From: Bacteroidaceae bacterium
GTDB lineage: Bacteria > Bacteroidota > Bacteroidia > Bacteroidales > Bacteroidaceae
DNA: 42,393 nt
NCBI GenBank assembly: GCA_017617805.1
Contig: JAFZVN010000082.1
Coordinates: 1 to 42,393 of the forward strand
Direction of reading: 5' to 3'
In this document: in pieces, positions 14,498 to 23,558 of the stretch
Layout of the letters: every line of letters begins with the position of its first letter
How positions within the stretch are numbered: the stretch's first letter is position 1
Notes under the pieces: generated by a model
What the model saw: the letters and a program-made list of their open reading frames with translations, nothing else
Told to the model about the DNA's origin: nothing
The model's database searches: none
Made by a program: the position numbers and the translations under genes

Positions 14498-15520
14498 TTA
14501 TTCTATCACCACTCGTGTCCATCCATGCACATCAGGTTCTGTGCCATACTGGATGCCACGCAGTTTGTTATAGAGTTTCTCTGAGATAGGACCAGGTTTG
14601 CCATCCTTCGAAATCTGGAAGGACTTCTTCTCTTCGAGGTCATCAATCTTACCGATAGGAGAGATCACGGCTGCTGTACCACAAGCACCAGCCTCCTCAA
14701 ACGTAGCTAGCTCGTCCTCTGGAATCTGACGGCGCTCCACCTTCAAGCCGAGGTCTTCTGCCAACTGCATCAGGCTCTTGTTGGTGATGGAGGGGAGGAT
14801 GGAAGTTGACTTAGGTGTCACATACGTGTTGTTCTTGATGCCGAAGAAATTGGCAGCGCCACACTCATCCATATACTTCTTCTCCTTGGCATCGAGATAG
14901 AACTCACATGCATAGCCGAGGTCGTGAGCCATCTTGTTGGCACGCAGAGAGGCAGCGTAGTTACCACCCACTTTATAGATACCTGTGCCTAGAGGAGCCG
15001 AACGGTCATACTCACGAATAATCACATAATCATTGCAAGAGAAACCGCCCTTGAAGTAAGGACCCACAGGGGTCACAAAAATCATGAACAGGTACTCCTG
15101 AGCTGGATGCACACCCACCTGAGCGCTCGTACCAATGAGCAGCGGACGGATATAAAGCGTAGCGCCTGTCTCGTATGGAGGGATGAAACGCTCATTCAGA
15201 CGCACTACCTTATCGACCATCTCATTGAACTTCTCCGTAGAGAGTTCAGGCATGAGGATGCCACGACAAGTGCTCTGCAGACGGGCAGCGTTCTCGTCAG
15301 AGCGGAACACGCGCACCTTGCCATCAGGACAACGATAAGCCTTCAGACCTTCGAAAGCCTCCTGGCCGTAGTGCAGGCAGGTAGCTGCCATGTGGAGAGG
15401 GATAGTCTCCTCCGAACACACTTCAATCTCACCCCATTTGCCGTCACGATAGTAACAGCGTACATTGTAATCTGTCTTACGATAGCCGAACCCCAAGTTC
15501 GACCAGTCCATTTGTTCCAT
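14498..15520 (-). CDS. ilvE: Branched-chain amino acid aminotransferase
   Basis: A 340-residue class IV PLP enzyme that transfers the amino group between leucine, isoleucine or valine and 2-oxoglutarate. Motifs: HYGQEAFEGLKAYRCPDG near the N-terminus, the PLP lysine in IYKVGGNYAASL, MDECGAANFFGI, and TKSLMQLAEDLG followed by EEAGACGTAAVISPIG, all typical of the longer (mammalian-like) bacterial BCAT. The start is ATG 15520 (MEQMDWSNLGFGY); ATG 15511 (MDWSNLGF) is equally plausible. It has a good promoter upstream and no terminator after it, so it may head the long minus-strand run down to the radical SAM gene. Confidence 0.95.
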   Translation of the reverse strand: MEQMDWSNLGFGYRKTDYNVRCYYRDGKWGEIEVCSEETIPLHMAATCLHYGQEAFEGLKAYRCPDGKVRVFRSDENAARLQSTCRGILMPELSTEKFNEMVDKVVRLNERFIPPYETGATLYIRPLLIGTSAQVGVHPAQEYLFMIFVTPVGPYFKGGFSCNDYVIIREYDRSAPLGTGIYKVGGNYAASLRANKMAHDLGYACEFYLDAKEKKYMDECGAANFFGIKNNTYVTPKSTSILPSITNKSLMQLAEDLGLKVERRQIPEDELATFEEAGACGTAAVISPIGKIDDLEEKKSFQISKDGKPGPISEKLYNKLRGIQYGTEPDVHGWTRVVIE

Positions 15521-15576
15521 ATCTTATACTTTTTTGTTGTTTACGATTCTTTTAGATGTTATTACGATTCAGTTTG

Positions 15577-15608
15577 CAAAGTTACTACTATTTTCCCAAT
15601 CAACCAAA
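15577..15608 (-). promoter_or_regulatory. Promoter of ilvE
   Basis: On the minus strand TTTG (15605-15608) and TAACTTTG (15577-15584) are 20 bases apart. The box lies 57 bases before the ilvE start. Confidence 0.75.
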
Positions 15609-15812
15609 TCATTTCCACTTTTTTGTGATATTTTCTAAGATTCCCCTATCTCATTTCAGCTTTCTTATAGGGAGAAGGACGGTGGCAAATGGAGCATCAG
15701 TTTCCCGGAATTAGACGTTCGTTTTGAAAAAGCACTTGTGCTGCGAATGGTGGTCAAATGTGGGTGTGGGAACGTTTTTTGTGGTTCATCCGTCATTTTT
15801 TCTGCGATTTGT
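15609..15812. other. Intergenic stretch between the ilvE and tRNA-Val promoters
   Basis: About 200 bases between two divergent promoters. I see no convincing gene. The only structure is a small hairpin AGCAC-TT-GTGCT around 15735-15746. It may hold upstream activator sites, but none can be named. Confidence 0.4.
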
Positions 15813-15843
15813 TTTGTGTTGTCTGAAATTTGTACTACCTTTG
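15813..15843 (+). promoter_or_regulatory. Promoter of tRNA-Val
   Basis: TTTG (15813-15816) and TACCTTTG (15836-15843) are 19 bases apart. The tRNA begins 17 bases after the box. Confidence 0.75.
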
Positions 15844-15860
15844 CGTCAGATTTTCAAGAT

Positions 15861-15935
15861 AGGGGCGTAGCCCAGCTGGTTTAGAGCGCTGCAGTCACAT
15901 TGCAGAGGTCATCGGTTCGAACCCGATCGTCCCTA
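15861..15935 (+). tRNA. tRNA-Val (anticodon CAC)
   Basis: A 75-base cloverleaf. The acceptor stem AGGGGCG pairs with CGTCCCT (one G-T pair), followed by discriminator A. The D-stem GCCC/GAGC has one C-A mismatch. The anticodon stem CTGCA/TGCAG encloses loop GTCACAT, giving anticodon CAC, which reads GUG. The T-arm is ATCGG-TTCGAAC-CCGAT. CCA is not encoded. It has its own promoter and a strong terminator downstream. Confidence 0.95.
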
Positions 15936-15976
15936 CTTCCATCTTATAGGTTTTGGTTATAGACTATGGTAGAAAG

Positions 15977-16008
15977 GAAAGGGTGTTGGATTGTTCCAAC
16001 ACCCTTTC
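15977..16008. terminator. Strong terminator hairpin after tRNA-Val and the efflux operon
   Basis: A perfect 14-bp stem, GAAAGGGTGTTGGA (15977-15990) with TCCAACACCCTTTC (15995-16008), and a four-base loop, followed by tctcttt. It is placed between the convergent tRNA and the last gene of the RND operon, so it probably serves both. Confidence 0.85.
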
Positions 16009-16034
16009 TCTCTTTGTGATGACTAATCTGTCTG

Positions 16035-16328
16035 TCAGATGCTTTGTTCGCAGTTCCACACGAAGGCGCGAAGTCCCAGCATGGAGTTGTCTTCGTCCAA
16101 CTGCTTGAGACGTCGGAGCAGGGGGGCAACCTTCTCGTCTTCGATAATGGTGATGATGGCACTGTTCATGGATGGCCAAGCATGGGAACCGAGGTGGGGG
16201 TCTCCTGCTTTGGTGCCGCGTCCTCCTGCTTGCTCGAAGAAGGTGTAGCCACGGATGGTGGTTTCGTTCAAGGCCTCAATCACATTCTCCTGATGTGCCT
16301 GGTCGTATGCTATAAATACTGTTTTCAT
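16035..16328 (-). CDS. PG0541-like transporter-associated protein
   Basis: A 97-residue cytoplasmic protein (MKTVFIAYDQAHQENVIEAL...). Its size, the opening beta strand, a GYTFFEQAGGRGTKAGDPHLG loop and a final strand pattern recall PII-like signalling folds. It closely resembles the small protein encoded after RND pumps in Bacteroidales (PG0541 in Porphyromonas gingivalis, as I recall). It starts 11 bases after the RND transporter stop. A PII-like role as a small-molecule sensor for the pump would be an inference; no ligand site can be named. Confidence 0.8.
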   Translation of the reverse strand: MKTVFIAYDQAHQENVIEALNETTIRGYTFFEQAGGRGTKAGDPHLGSHAWPSMNSAIITIIEDEKVAPLLRRLKQLDEDNSMLGLRAFVWNCEQSI

Positions 16329-16339
16329 ATCTTTTCGGG

Positions 16340-19300
16340 TTATTCGTCTCTATGTCTGTTAAGGTCATCCTGAGCCTTCTTCTCCAGGGTGCTGACACGG
16401 GTGGCTGTCAGCATTTCCTCTGCCTTGTGCTCCTTCCAGTAGGCGTCGAGCTCGCGCTTTTCTTTGATCTTGCGACGCTGGCGGTTGATGCCGACGGCTC
16501 CGAAGATACAGAACATGGAGGGCACGTAGATGAGGGTGAGGAGGGTGGAGATGGTCAAACCACCGATGACGGAGATACCAAGCGGACGCCACATCTCTGC
16601 ACCCACACCATGGCTGGTGGCCATTGGCAACATACCCAGGATGGTGGTGAGGGTGGTCATGAGGATAGGACGCAGACGGGAACGGGCTGCCATCACGGCC
16701 GAGCGGATGAGTCCGATACCTCGTTCGCGCAACAGCTGGGTGTAGTCGATGAGCACGATACCGTTCTTCACCACAATACCAATCAGCATGATACCTCCCA
16801 GCATGGACATGATGTTGAGCGTGGTGCCTGTCAGCATGAGCGCCAGGATGATACCTGATGCGGCGAAAGGCACGGAGAGGATGATGATGAAGGGGTAGGT
16901 GAGCGACTCGAACTGTGCAGCCATCACGATGAACACGAGGAGGATGATGAGGATGCCCAGGGTGCCGAGGTCGCGGTTGGAGTCTTGCTGGTCTTCGTAC
17001 GAACCTGCCACCTGCACAATGACTCCGCTGGGGATGTCGAGGTCGGGGTAGAAGGATTCACCCAGTTCCACACCGTCGGACAGGGCGTAACCATCGGCCA
17101 ACACGGCACTGACGGTGACGATACGCTGACGGTCTTTGCGCTCAATGGTGGGAGGAAGCGAGCTTTCGCTCACTGTGGCGATGTCGCGGATGCGAATGTC
17201 CTGCCCCAGCGCATTGGGGATGATCATGTTCTCGATGTCCTCCACCGAACGACGGGCTGTGGGTTCGTAGCGCACCTTGATGTCATATTCCTCACCATCT
17301 TCACGATAGCGGCTCATCACCGAACCATAGATGAGGGAACGGACTGCACTGGCGGCTGTGGAGAGACCGATGCCCTGCTGGGCGAGCTTGTCGCGGTCGA
17401 AGTTGACCACGATTTCTGGCTGATAGTCGGAACGGGAGATGTTGACCTGTGTGACCATCTCACTCGCACGGAATTTGTTGGCCATGCGTTCTGCCACCTG
17501 ATAAGTGGCATCCATATCATAACCATATATCTCGAACACAGCAGTTGGCTGACCACCCATGCCTCGGTTTCCTTGGTTACCACCGAGGTTCACCATGAAT
17601 TTGGCCAATTCTGGAATCTGCTTCAGGTCGGCACGCATCTCGTCACAAATCTGTGCAAGTCCTTTCTCACGCTTGTTCGAGGGCACCATCATGATGTTGT
17701 AGGAAATGATGTGGGTACCATTATCGTTGAGTGAAGCAAAGGTGTTGGCGTCGCCTGCCTGACCCACGGTGAAGTTACATGACTGCATGTCCTTGCCATA
17801 GCGTTCCTGCCACTTCTCGACTAGCTGCTTGGCCAACTCTTCCGACTTCTCCACACGTGTACCAATGGGCAACTGGAGGGTCACACCGATACGACCTGAG
17901 TCGTTAGCAGGGAAGAACTCGCTCTTGATGCCCACCAAGTAGGCGATGCCGAAGCTGAGCACGAAGAGGATGACGCAAGCTGACACAATCGTCCAGCGAT
18001 GACGCACAGCCCAATTGATGCGTTGTTCGTACCAATCGTCGAGTCGGTCGAGCGACTTACCAATAGGACCATAGACTTTCTTGAAGAGTTTGCTCTGCTT
18101 CTTCTGCAGACGGAGCATCTGCGAACAAAGCATCGGCGTGAACGACAAGGCACTAGTGGTGGAGATGGTCATGATGATACACATCATCCAACCTAACTGC
18201 TTGAAGAGCACACCTGACATACCTGTTACCATTGTCAATGGGAAGAACACGGCAATCATGGTGAGCGTGGAAGCAATCACGGAGATAGCCACCTCGTTGG
18301 TCGCATGGATGGCCGCCTGTTTCGGAGCCGACCCTCGTTCGATGTGGGTGGTCACGTTCTCAAGCACCACAATGGCATCGTCCACCACATTACCAATGGC
18401 GATGGAGAGACAGGAGAGCGAAATCATGTTGAACGAACCACCTGTCGCATATAGATAGATGAACGAGGCAATCAACGACATCGGGATGGTGATGACGATG
18501 ATGGTTGTGGCACGCCATCTGCCCAAGAAGATGAACACGATGAGCGCCACGAAAAGCATGGCGTAGGCAATGGTCTCTTCGAGCGTGTCGATGGTGTGCA
18601 GGATGTTGTCGGAGGTGTTGACGATGATGCCAAGCTTCACGTCAGTAGGAAGATTCGCCTGCAAGGTGGGCAGCATGTCCATCACCTTGTTGGAAATCTC
18701 CACCGAGTTGGCACCGCTCTGCTTCTGAATGACCACGATGGCACCTTGCTGACCATTGGTGAAGGTGCGCTGTGAACGCTCCTCCACATTATCGACAATA
18801 CGAGCCACATCGCGCAGATAGACATTCACTCCATTGTTGGAACCTACAATCACGCCAAGCATCTGCTGAGGGTCATCGAACTCACCTTCCACACGTACGG
18901 TGTAGGTCTGTGTGCCGACATCGACCGTACCATTCGTCACGTTTAGGTTCTCAGCCGAAATGGCACTTGCCACACGGGTAGGACTCAGATGGTAGGCCTC
19001 CATCTTCTGGGGGTCGAGGTAGATATTGATTTCTCGCTGAGGAGCACCCACGATACTCACCGTACCAACACCGTCGATACGTGCCAAGGGGTTGCTCACA
19101 TTGTCATCGAGAATCTTATACAGCGCCTGCTGCGATTCCTCTGCCTCTACCGACAGCAGAAGGATAGGAATCATATCGGTCGAGAACTTGAACAGGATAG
19201 GGGTCTGAGCATCGTCTGGCAACGAGTTCGACACCATGTCCAGCTTGTCTCGCACGTTGTTGGTCAAGACATCGATGTTGTATCCGTATTCAAACTCCAG

Positions 19301-19576
19301 CGTAATCACCGACACATTCTCACGGCTGTTGCTCGTCACGTGCTTGAGGTGCTCCACCGAGTTGAGCACATTCTCCAATGGGCGCGTCACGTTGTTCTCA
19401 ATATCTTCAGCCGAAGCACCTGTGTAATACGTCATGACCATGATCGTATTCGTGTCGATGTCCGGATAGAGGTCAATTGGCAACTTGATGGCCGAGAAGA
19501 GACCCAATATAATCACTGCCAGGAAGCAGAGACTTGTCATAATCGGTCGTTTGACCGCTCCTTCGTATAGACTCAT
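16340..19576 (-). CDS. RND-family efflux transporter permease
   Basis: A 1078-residue inner-membrane pump (AcrB/MdtB-like, HAE-type), normally a homotrimer with 12 membrane helices in two repeated halves and large periplasmic loops. The first helix is seen in MTSLCFLAVIILGLFSAI, followed by KLPIDLYPDIDT. IAIGNVVDDAIVVLENV holds the Asp pair of helix 4 that relays protons. GGIMLIGIVVKNGIVLIDY is the matching helix in the second half, and RLRPILMTTLTTILGMLPMA is characteristic. The C-terminal tail is long and charged. It lies 6 bases after the membrane-fusion gene. The substrate cannot be told; the lack of the heavy-metal (CzcA) signatures favours organic compounds. Confidence 0.94.
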   Translation of the reverse strand: MSLYEGAVKRPIMTSLCFLAVIILGLFSAIKLPIDLYPDIDTNTIMVMTYYTGASAEDIENNVTRPLENVLNSVEHLKHVTSNSRENVSVITLEFEYGYNIDVLTNNVRDKLDMVSNSLPDDAQTPILFKFSTDMIPILLLSVEAEESQQALYKILDDNVSNPLARIDGVGTVSIVGAPQREINIYLDPQKMEAYHLSPTRVASAISAENLNVTNGTVDVGTQTYTVRVEGEFDDPQQMLGVIVGSNNGVNVYLRDVARIVDNVEERSQRTFTNGQQGAIVVIQKQSGANSVEISNKVMDMLPTLQANLPTDVKLGIIVNTSDNILHTIDTLEETIAYAMLFVALIVFIFLGRWRATTIIVITIPMSLIASFIYLYATGGSFNMISLSCLSIAIGNVVDDAIVVLENVTTHIERGSAPKQAAIHATNEVAISVIASTLTMIAVFFPLTMVTGMSGVLFKQLGWMMCIIMTISTTSALSFTPMLCSQMLRLQKKQSKLFKKVYGPIGKSLDRLDDWYEQRINWAVRHRWTIVSACVILFVLSFGIAYLVGIKSEFFPANDSGRIGVTLQLPIGTRVEKSEELAKQLVEKWQERYGKDMQSCNFTVGQAGDANTFASLNDNGTHIISYNIMMVPSNKREKGLAQICDEMRADLKQIPELAKFMVNLGGNQGNRGMGGQPTAVFEIYGYDMDATYQVAERMANKFRASEMVTQVNISRSDYQPEIVVNFDRDKLAQQGIGLSTAASAVRSLIYGSVMSRYREDGEEYDIKVRYEPTARRSVEDIENMIIPNALGQDIRIRDIATVSESSLPPTIERKDRQRIVTVSAVLADGYALSDGVELGESFYPDLDIPSGVIVQVAGSYEDQQDSNRDLGTLGILIILLVFIVMAAQFESLTYPFIIILSVPFAASGIILALMLTGTTLNIMSMLGGIMLIGIVVKNGIVLIDYTQLLRERGIGLIRSAVMAARSRLRPILMTTLTTILGMLPMATSHGVGAEMWRPLGISVIGGLTISTLLTLIYVPSMFCIFGAVGINRQRRKIKEKRELDAYWKEHKAEEMLTATRVSTLEKKAQDDLNRHRDE

Positions 19577-19582
19577 AATTAC

Positions 19583-20593
19583 TTATTTTACCACTTCCAC
19601 TTCCTTGCCATTGGCCAATCGGCTTTGGCCTGCAATGACCACTTCGTCGCCTGAGTTCACACCACTCAGAATCTCGTACTGAGTGCCGATGTGCTTACCT
19701 AACTCCACCTTGTTGTAAGATACCTTGCCACCTTTATATACATAAACGTAGCGGTCGCCTGCACCAATCTGCTTCACCAGTGCCTCGTCTGGAACGAGCA
19801 CGTGGTTCTTGCTGCCGAAATTCACAGTGGCACGTGCAAACATACCTGGACGTACTCGCAGGTCTGAATTGTTGATGGTTACCTCCATTGGGAACGTGTG
19901 GGTGCTCTGGTCAATCGTTGGATAGACAATCGTCACCTTGCCATAGAAAGTTTCACCCTCGTAGGCATCCAACTGGATATCGACGGGCATGCCCTTGAAC
20001 ACCAACTTGTAATAGACCTCTGAGATGTTCACCAACACCTTCACGGGATTGGTCTGCTCGATGGTCAGGATGGGGTTGCCATTGCTGTACATATCGCCAT
20101 CGTCGTAGTTGCGAGCAGTCACCACACCGCTGATGGGAGCCACCAAATGGGTGTTCTCCATGAGCTGCTTCAACTGTGTGGAGAACACATCCAATTGCAG
20201 CTTGGCATTGTCGTATTCCGCCTTGCTGGCACCACCCACCTGATAGAGCTGAGAGGTACGGCTGAATTCAACCTTCTGGTTTTCCAACTGCAGTTTCAAC
20301 TGCTGCAAGTTGCTGGCATCCAATTGCACGAGCACCTGCCCCTTGCGTACTTGGTCGCCTACATCCACATATATCTTCTCGATACGGTAGGGGGTGTTTG
20401 GAGCGATGTTGTTCTTCACGTCGCTCTCCACAATGGCTGTGTAAGTCTCGGTTTGTGGGATGTCCTCGCTCGTCACTTTGGCGATTTTCACCTGTGGCTT
20501 CTGTTGCTGGACAGCGCCAGCCTTCTCGTCGTTCTTGCAGGCAATAACCAGCGCTGCAAGAGCCACCAATGATAATGTCTTCAGATATTTCAT
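19583..20593 (-). CDS. RND efflux periplasmic adaptor (membrane fusion protein)
   Basis: A 336-residue lipoprotein (lipobox VIAC, Cys19) of the AcrA/HlyD family that bridges pump and outer-membrane channel. The biotinyl-lipoyl-like half motifs are visible: YVDVGDQVRKGQVLVQLDAS, and HLVAPISGVVTARNYDDGD for the returning half. The alpha-hairpin between them is short (about 60 residues). The beta-barrel segment PVKVLVNISEVYYKL and the C-terminal membrane-proximal domain (VLVPDEALVKQIGAGDRYVY) follow. It lies 9 bases after the tolC-like gene and 6 before the permease gene. Confidence 0.93.
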   Translation of the reverse strand: MKYLKTLSLVALAALVIACKNDEKAGAVQQQKPQVKIAKVTSEDIPQTETYTAIVESDVKNNIAPNTPYRIEKIYVDVGDQVRKGQVLVQLDASNLQQLKLQLENQKVEFSRTSQLYQVGGASKAEYDNAKLQLDVFSTQLKQLMENTHLVAPISGVVTARNYDDGDMYSNGNPILTIEQTNPVKVLVNISEVYYKLVFKGMPVDIQLDAYEGETFYGKVTIVYPTIDQSTHTFPMEVTINNSDLRVRPGMFARATVNFGSKNHVLVPDEALVKQIGAGDRYVYVYKGGKVSYNKVELGKHIGTQYEILSGVNSGDEVVIAGQSRLANGKEVEVVK

Positions 20594-20602
20594 ATTCTTC
20601 TA

Positions 20603-21949
20603 TTATTTCAGGTAATACTCCCGACCCAACGTGTAGTCGAGGTCTGACTTGTTGGTCAGATAGTTGTGGATACTTTCTACATAGGTGAGTTCCGCTTGCG
20701 TATGCGCTATCTCGCTCTGGTTCAGTTCGAGAATCGTGCCACGTCCAATCTCATAACGCTTGCCTGCAATCATCACAGCCTTTTCAGCCTGTCTTACAGC
20801 CTCAGCGTTACTTTCGATCTGTGCCATTGTGCTGGCCATGTTCTGCTTGTAGCTCGCAGCGGCCAATTCCAATTGGCGACGTGCGTTCAGACGAGTGTCC
20901 TCCAACTGCGCAATCTGCACCTTGTTGCTCTTCAGCTTGGTCCAAGTGGTAGCATGGAAGATGGGCACACTTACAGCGATGGAAAGTGTGGAGCTGGGTG
21001 AAAAGCTATAGCCAAACACATTCCAGTTGTTGTTTGCATAACTCTGGTATTGTCCTGTCAACTGCAAAGCCACAGTGGGCATGAAGTTGGTGCGCAGAAG
21101 CTTTTGGCTGCGTTCCAAAAGCGTCATGTTATGATCTAACTGACGGAGTGTGGAGTTGTTGTCAAGCTCTTCTGTTGGTGCTTCTGCATCCGCCAAGGTC
21201 AATTGGCTCTCATAGGCTTTGAGCGAGTCGTTGATGGCAATATCCACATCGGCTGTCACACCCATCAGCACTTTCAACTTCAAGAGCGACAGCTGCTTAC
21301 CATTCTGGCTGCTGATCATTCCTGCAGCCATCGTTCTTGCTTGTACCTCAGCACTGATTTTGTCATACTCGCTCACTCTGCCTACTTTGAACTTCTCGTT
21401 CACCACGTCGAAATTCTCCCTGGCTACGTTGTAGCTTCGTTTCATCACTTCATAACTGTCGCTCGACAAGAGGGCGCTGTAATATGCTTTCGTGACTTGA
21501 TTGATCAAGTCCAGACGACTGCCACGAGATTTCTCCTGAGCCAGCAGGATATCCTGCTTGGTCAGTTTCATGTTCTGATACACGGCTGGAGCAAACACGG
21601 GCAGATTGAGCTGGGCGGCTCCCACTGCTGTGAGGGTTCCATCCACACCCATCTTGAATCTACCCATTCCTGTCACCATTTCTGCCACGAGGATGTTGTC
21701 CGTCAGAGAGAGCGTTGCATCCACTGTGGGCAGCAGATTCTGCCAAGCTTCCGTATCTGCCAACTTTTTCAGTTCAATCTCCTTATCGGCCACGTGGATA
21801 GTAGGGTTTTCAGCCAGCGCAATCTCAATCGCCTTTTCGAGCGTCAGATTCATCGTGCCAGCCGAAGCCTTCTCCACTTCCTGAGCCCCCATGCTCAGCG
21901 TTGCTGCCAAGAGCATACCGAGGCTCATTCCTAATTTTTTGCCATTCAT
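20603..21949 (-). CDS. TolC-family outer-membrane efflux channel
   Basis: A 448-residue outer membrane factor with a signal peptide (MNGKKLGMSLGMLLAATLSMGAQ). Two OEP repeats are visible: LEKAIEIALAENPTIHVADKEIEL opens the first, and RRQLELAAASYKQNMASTMAQ with AVRQAEKAVMIAGKRYEIGR the second, the latter typical of the long coiled-coil helices that build the periplasmic tunnel. It ends in SDLDYTLGREYYLK, a frequent tail in this group. It is the first gene of the efflux operon tolC-adaptor-permease-PG0541-like. Confidence 0.92.
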   Translation of the reverse strand: MNGKKLGMSLGMLLAATLSMGAQEVEKASAGTMNLTLEKAIEIALAENPTIHVADKEIELKKLADTEAWQNLLPTVDATLSLTDNILVAEMVTGMGRFKMGVDGTLTAVGAAQLNLPVFAPAVYQNMKLTKQDILLAQEKSRGSRLDLINQVTKAYYSALLSSDSYEVMKRSYNVARENFDVVNEKFKVGRVSEYDKISAEVQARTMAAGMISSQNGKQLSLLKLKVLMGVTADVDIAINDSLKAYESQLTLADAEAPTEELDNNSTLRQLDHNMTLLERSQKLLRTNFMPTVALQLTGQYQSYANNNWNVFGYSFSPSSTLSIAVSVPIFHATTWTKLKSNKVQIAQLEDTRLNARRQLELAAASYKQNMASTMAQIESNAEAVRQAEKAVMIAGKRYEIGRGTILELNQSEIAHTQAELTYVESIHNYLTNKSDLDYTLGREYYLK

Positions 21950-21998
21950 TTTTACTGACTTTAACTTCTTTTCGATTTCTTTACCTTAAAAACGAGTG

Positions 21999-22029
21999 CA
22001 AAGGTACGGATAATTCTCAATTTGAACAA
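21999..22029 (-). promoter_or_regulatory. Promoter of the RND efflux operon
   Basis: On the minus strand TTG (22027-22029) and TACCTTTG (21999-22006) are 20 bases apart. The box lies 50 bases before the tolC-like start. No repeat resembling a TetR or MarR operator is obvious, and no regulator gene is adjacent. Confidence 0.65.
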
Positions 22030-22181
22030 CTTCGTCCCACTCATATTTAATAAATAATAACATCTAGACTCAAAAAAGAGTAACGAAATCGACTTTTAGA
22101 GCATTTTTGTAGGTTGTGAGCCCAATTTTTCCAGCTTTTTGTAGTCTTATGGAACAAAATGAGGAAGAGTCCCATCTGTCT

Positions 22182-23522
22182 TCACTTCACATAGAAGATG
22201 GGTTCGTCTGTTTGTGGGTCTTCTGGATAGAAATGGATGGCGGAGTCGTTGAGGCGGATGTGGTGGTTTTTCACCAGTTCATAGATTTCCGCACCTGCCC
22301 AGATGGTGGGTCCATAACCATGAGCCGCGAAGTTGTTGACGGGTCGATAGGCATAGAAAGCTGGATCGAAAGCAAGACCCGTACCCACACAAGTGCCTTC
22401 CACCTGTCCTTGCGCATTCACATGGGCATTCACGTAGTTCCAGGCGAGAATGGCCTGTGCGCCGTAGTTCTCAGCATCAAGCCACCCTTTATTGATGGCA
22501 TGGGCAAGGCAATAGCAGTAGATGGCTGTACAGGAGGTTTCGAGGTAAGTGTCAGGACGGTCAAGCAGCTGATGCCAAGCACCATCATGATGTTGGAGGG
22601 GCAACAAACCTGCCAGATGCTCCTTGAAGTAGTTCATGATGATGGCAGATTCCTTCACGTCCAAGAGTTCGCAGGCCGTCAGCAGCGCCCAGCCATTGGC
22701 TCGTCCCCAGAAGAAGGAGGGACGGTTGCTGTCCGTTTGCTTGCCCATCGAAGGTGTCTCCACCCAGCCGTGTCGATAGAGATGCTTTTCAGCTACCCAC
22801 ATCTTATCATGGAAGAGTTTGAACTGACGGGTGGCTTTTTCCACCTCACCATGCAACGCCAAAGCTGGAATCCCCATAAACATGTCATCGAGCCAAACGG
22901 TGTTCTTGACAGGACGCAGGCGGGCAAACATACCGTCTTTGTAGCGATACTGCTTGTTGGCGATGAAATCGTAGTAGGTTTCGATTTGCGCTTTCAGCTG
23001 TGGGTCTTTCGCCTTCAACATGGCAGAGCAGATGGCACCTGCATCATCGAGTGCCTCAGGCTTTACCACTTGGTGCATTAGGGGGTCAATCTCCTCGCCT
23101 TTATCGAGTCGTGCCTTGAACTCGGGAGCAAGTTTGGCAAGGTACTCCATGCGGTCAATGGCATACTTCGTGTAGGAAGCATCGCCTGTGACTTCGCCAG
23201 CACGCAGCATGGCTGAATAAGTGACGCCCCACTCGTAGGAAGTCAGACGGAAGGTGCCACGTTTGAGCATCTTCCCTGTTTCGTCCAGCTCCATGAAGGT
23301 GGTGGCTTCGAGGTAGTTCTTCACCCTGTCCATCGTGGCTTTCACCTCTTCAGCCTTCGGCACTCCATAAGGAATCTTATAGGCGGGTTTCATGAGGTGA
23401 AGCGGTGCTGTGGCATCGTTCTGCTGCTCTTGAGCAGAGACGCATAAAGTGAAAAGTGAAAATTGAAAAGTGAAAAATCTGATGATCCACTCTTTGGATA
23501 GATGGAATAGTGATTTCTTCAT
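22182..23522 (-). CDS. GH105 unsaturated rhamnogalacturonyl hydrolase
   Basis: A 446-residue secreted glycoside hydrolase of family GH105 (YteR-like (alpha/alpha)6 barrel). It removes the unsaturated uronic acid left at the non-reducing end of oligosaccharides by polysaccharide lyases. Diagnostic segments are TSYEWGVTYSAMLRAGEVTGD, WLDDMFMGIPALALHG (with the catalytic Asp) and FWGRANGWALLTACELLD, followed by LETSCTAIYCYCLAHAINKG. The start gives a 30-residue signal peptide whose hydrophobic part (RFFTFQFSLFTLC) is encoded by an agtgaaaa word repeat, unusual for this family. It is 36 bases downstream of the PL26-like gene, which would make its substrate. No SusC/SusD pair is present. Confidence 0.92.
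   Translation of the reverse strand: MKKSLFHLSKEWIIRFFTFQFSLFTLCVSAQEQQNDATAPLHLMKPAYKIPYGVPKAEEVKATMDRVKNYLEATTFMELDETGKMLKRGTFRLTSYEWGVTYSAMLRAGEVTGDASYTKYAIDRMEYLAKLAPEFKARLDKGEEIDPLMHQVVKPEALDDAGAICSAMLKAKDPQLKAQIETYYDFIANKQYRYKDGMFARLRPVKNTVWLDDMFMGIPALALHGEVEKATRQFKLFHDKMWVAEKHLYRHGWVETPSMGKQTDSNRPSFFWGRANGWALLTACELLDVKESAIIMNYFKEHLAGLLPLQHHDGAWHQLLDRPDTYLETSCTAIYCYCLAHAINKGWLDAENYGAQAILAWNYVNAHVNAQGQVEGTCVGTGLAFDPAFYAYRPVNNFAAHGYGPTIWAGAEIYELVKNHHIRLNDSAIHFYPEDPQTDEPIFYVK
23444..23477. repeat. Word repeat inside the GH105 signal-peptide coding region
   Basis: The plus strand reads aaagtgaaaagtgaaaattg followed by aaaagtgaaaaa. The same words form the arm of the element at 10047-10160. 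Here the repeat is translated (minus strand) as the hydrophobic part of the signal peptide. Confidence 0.7.
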
Positions 23523-23558
23523 ATTGTTGATGATAAAATCGCCCAGCGCGTGGGCTGG

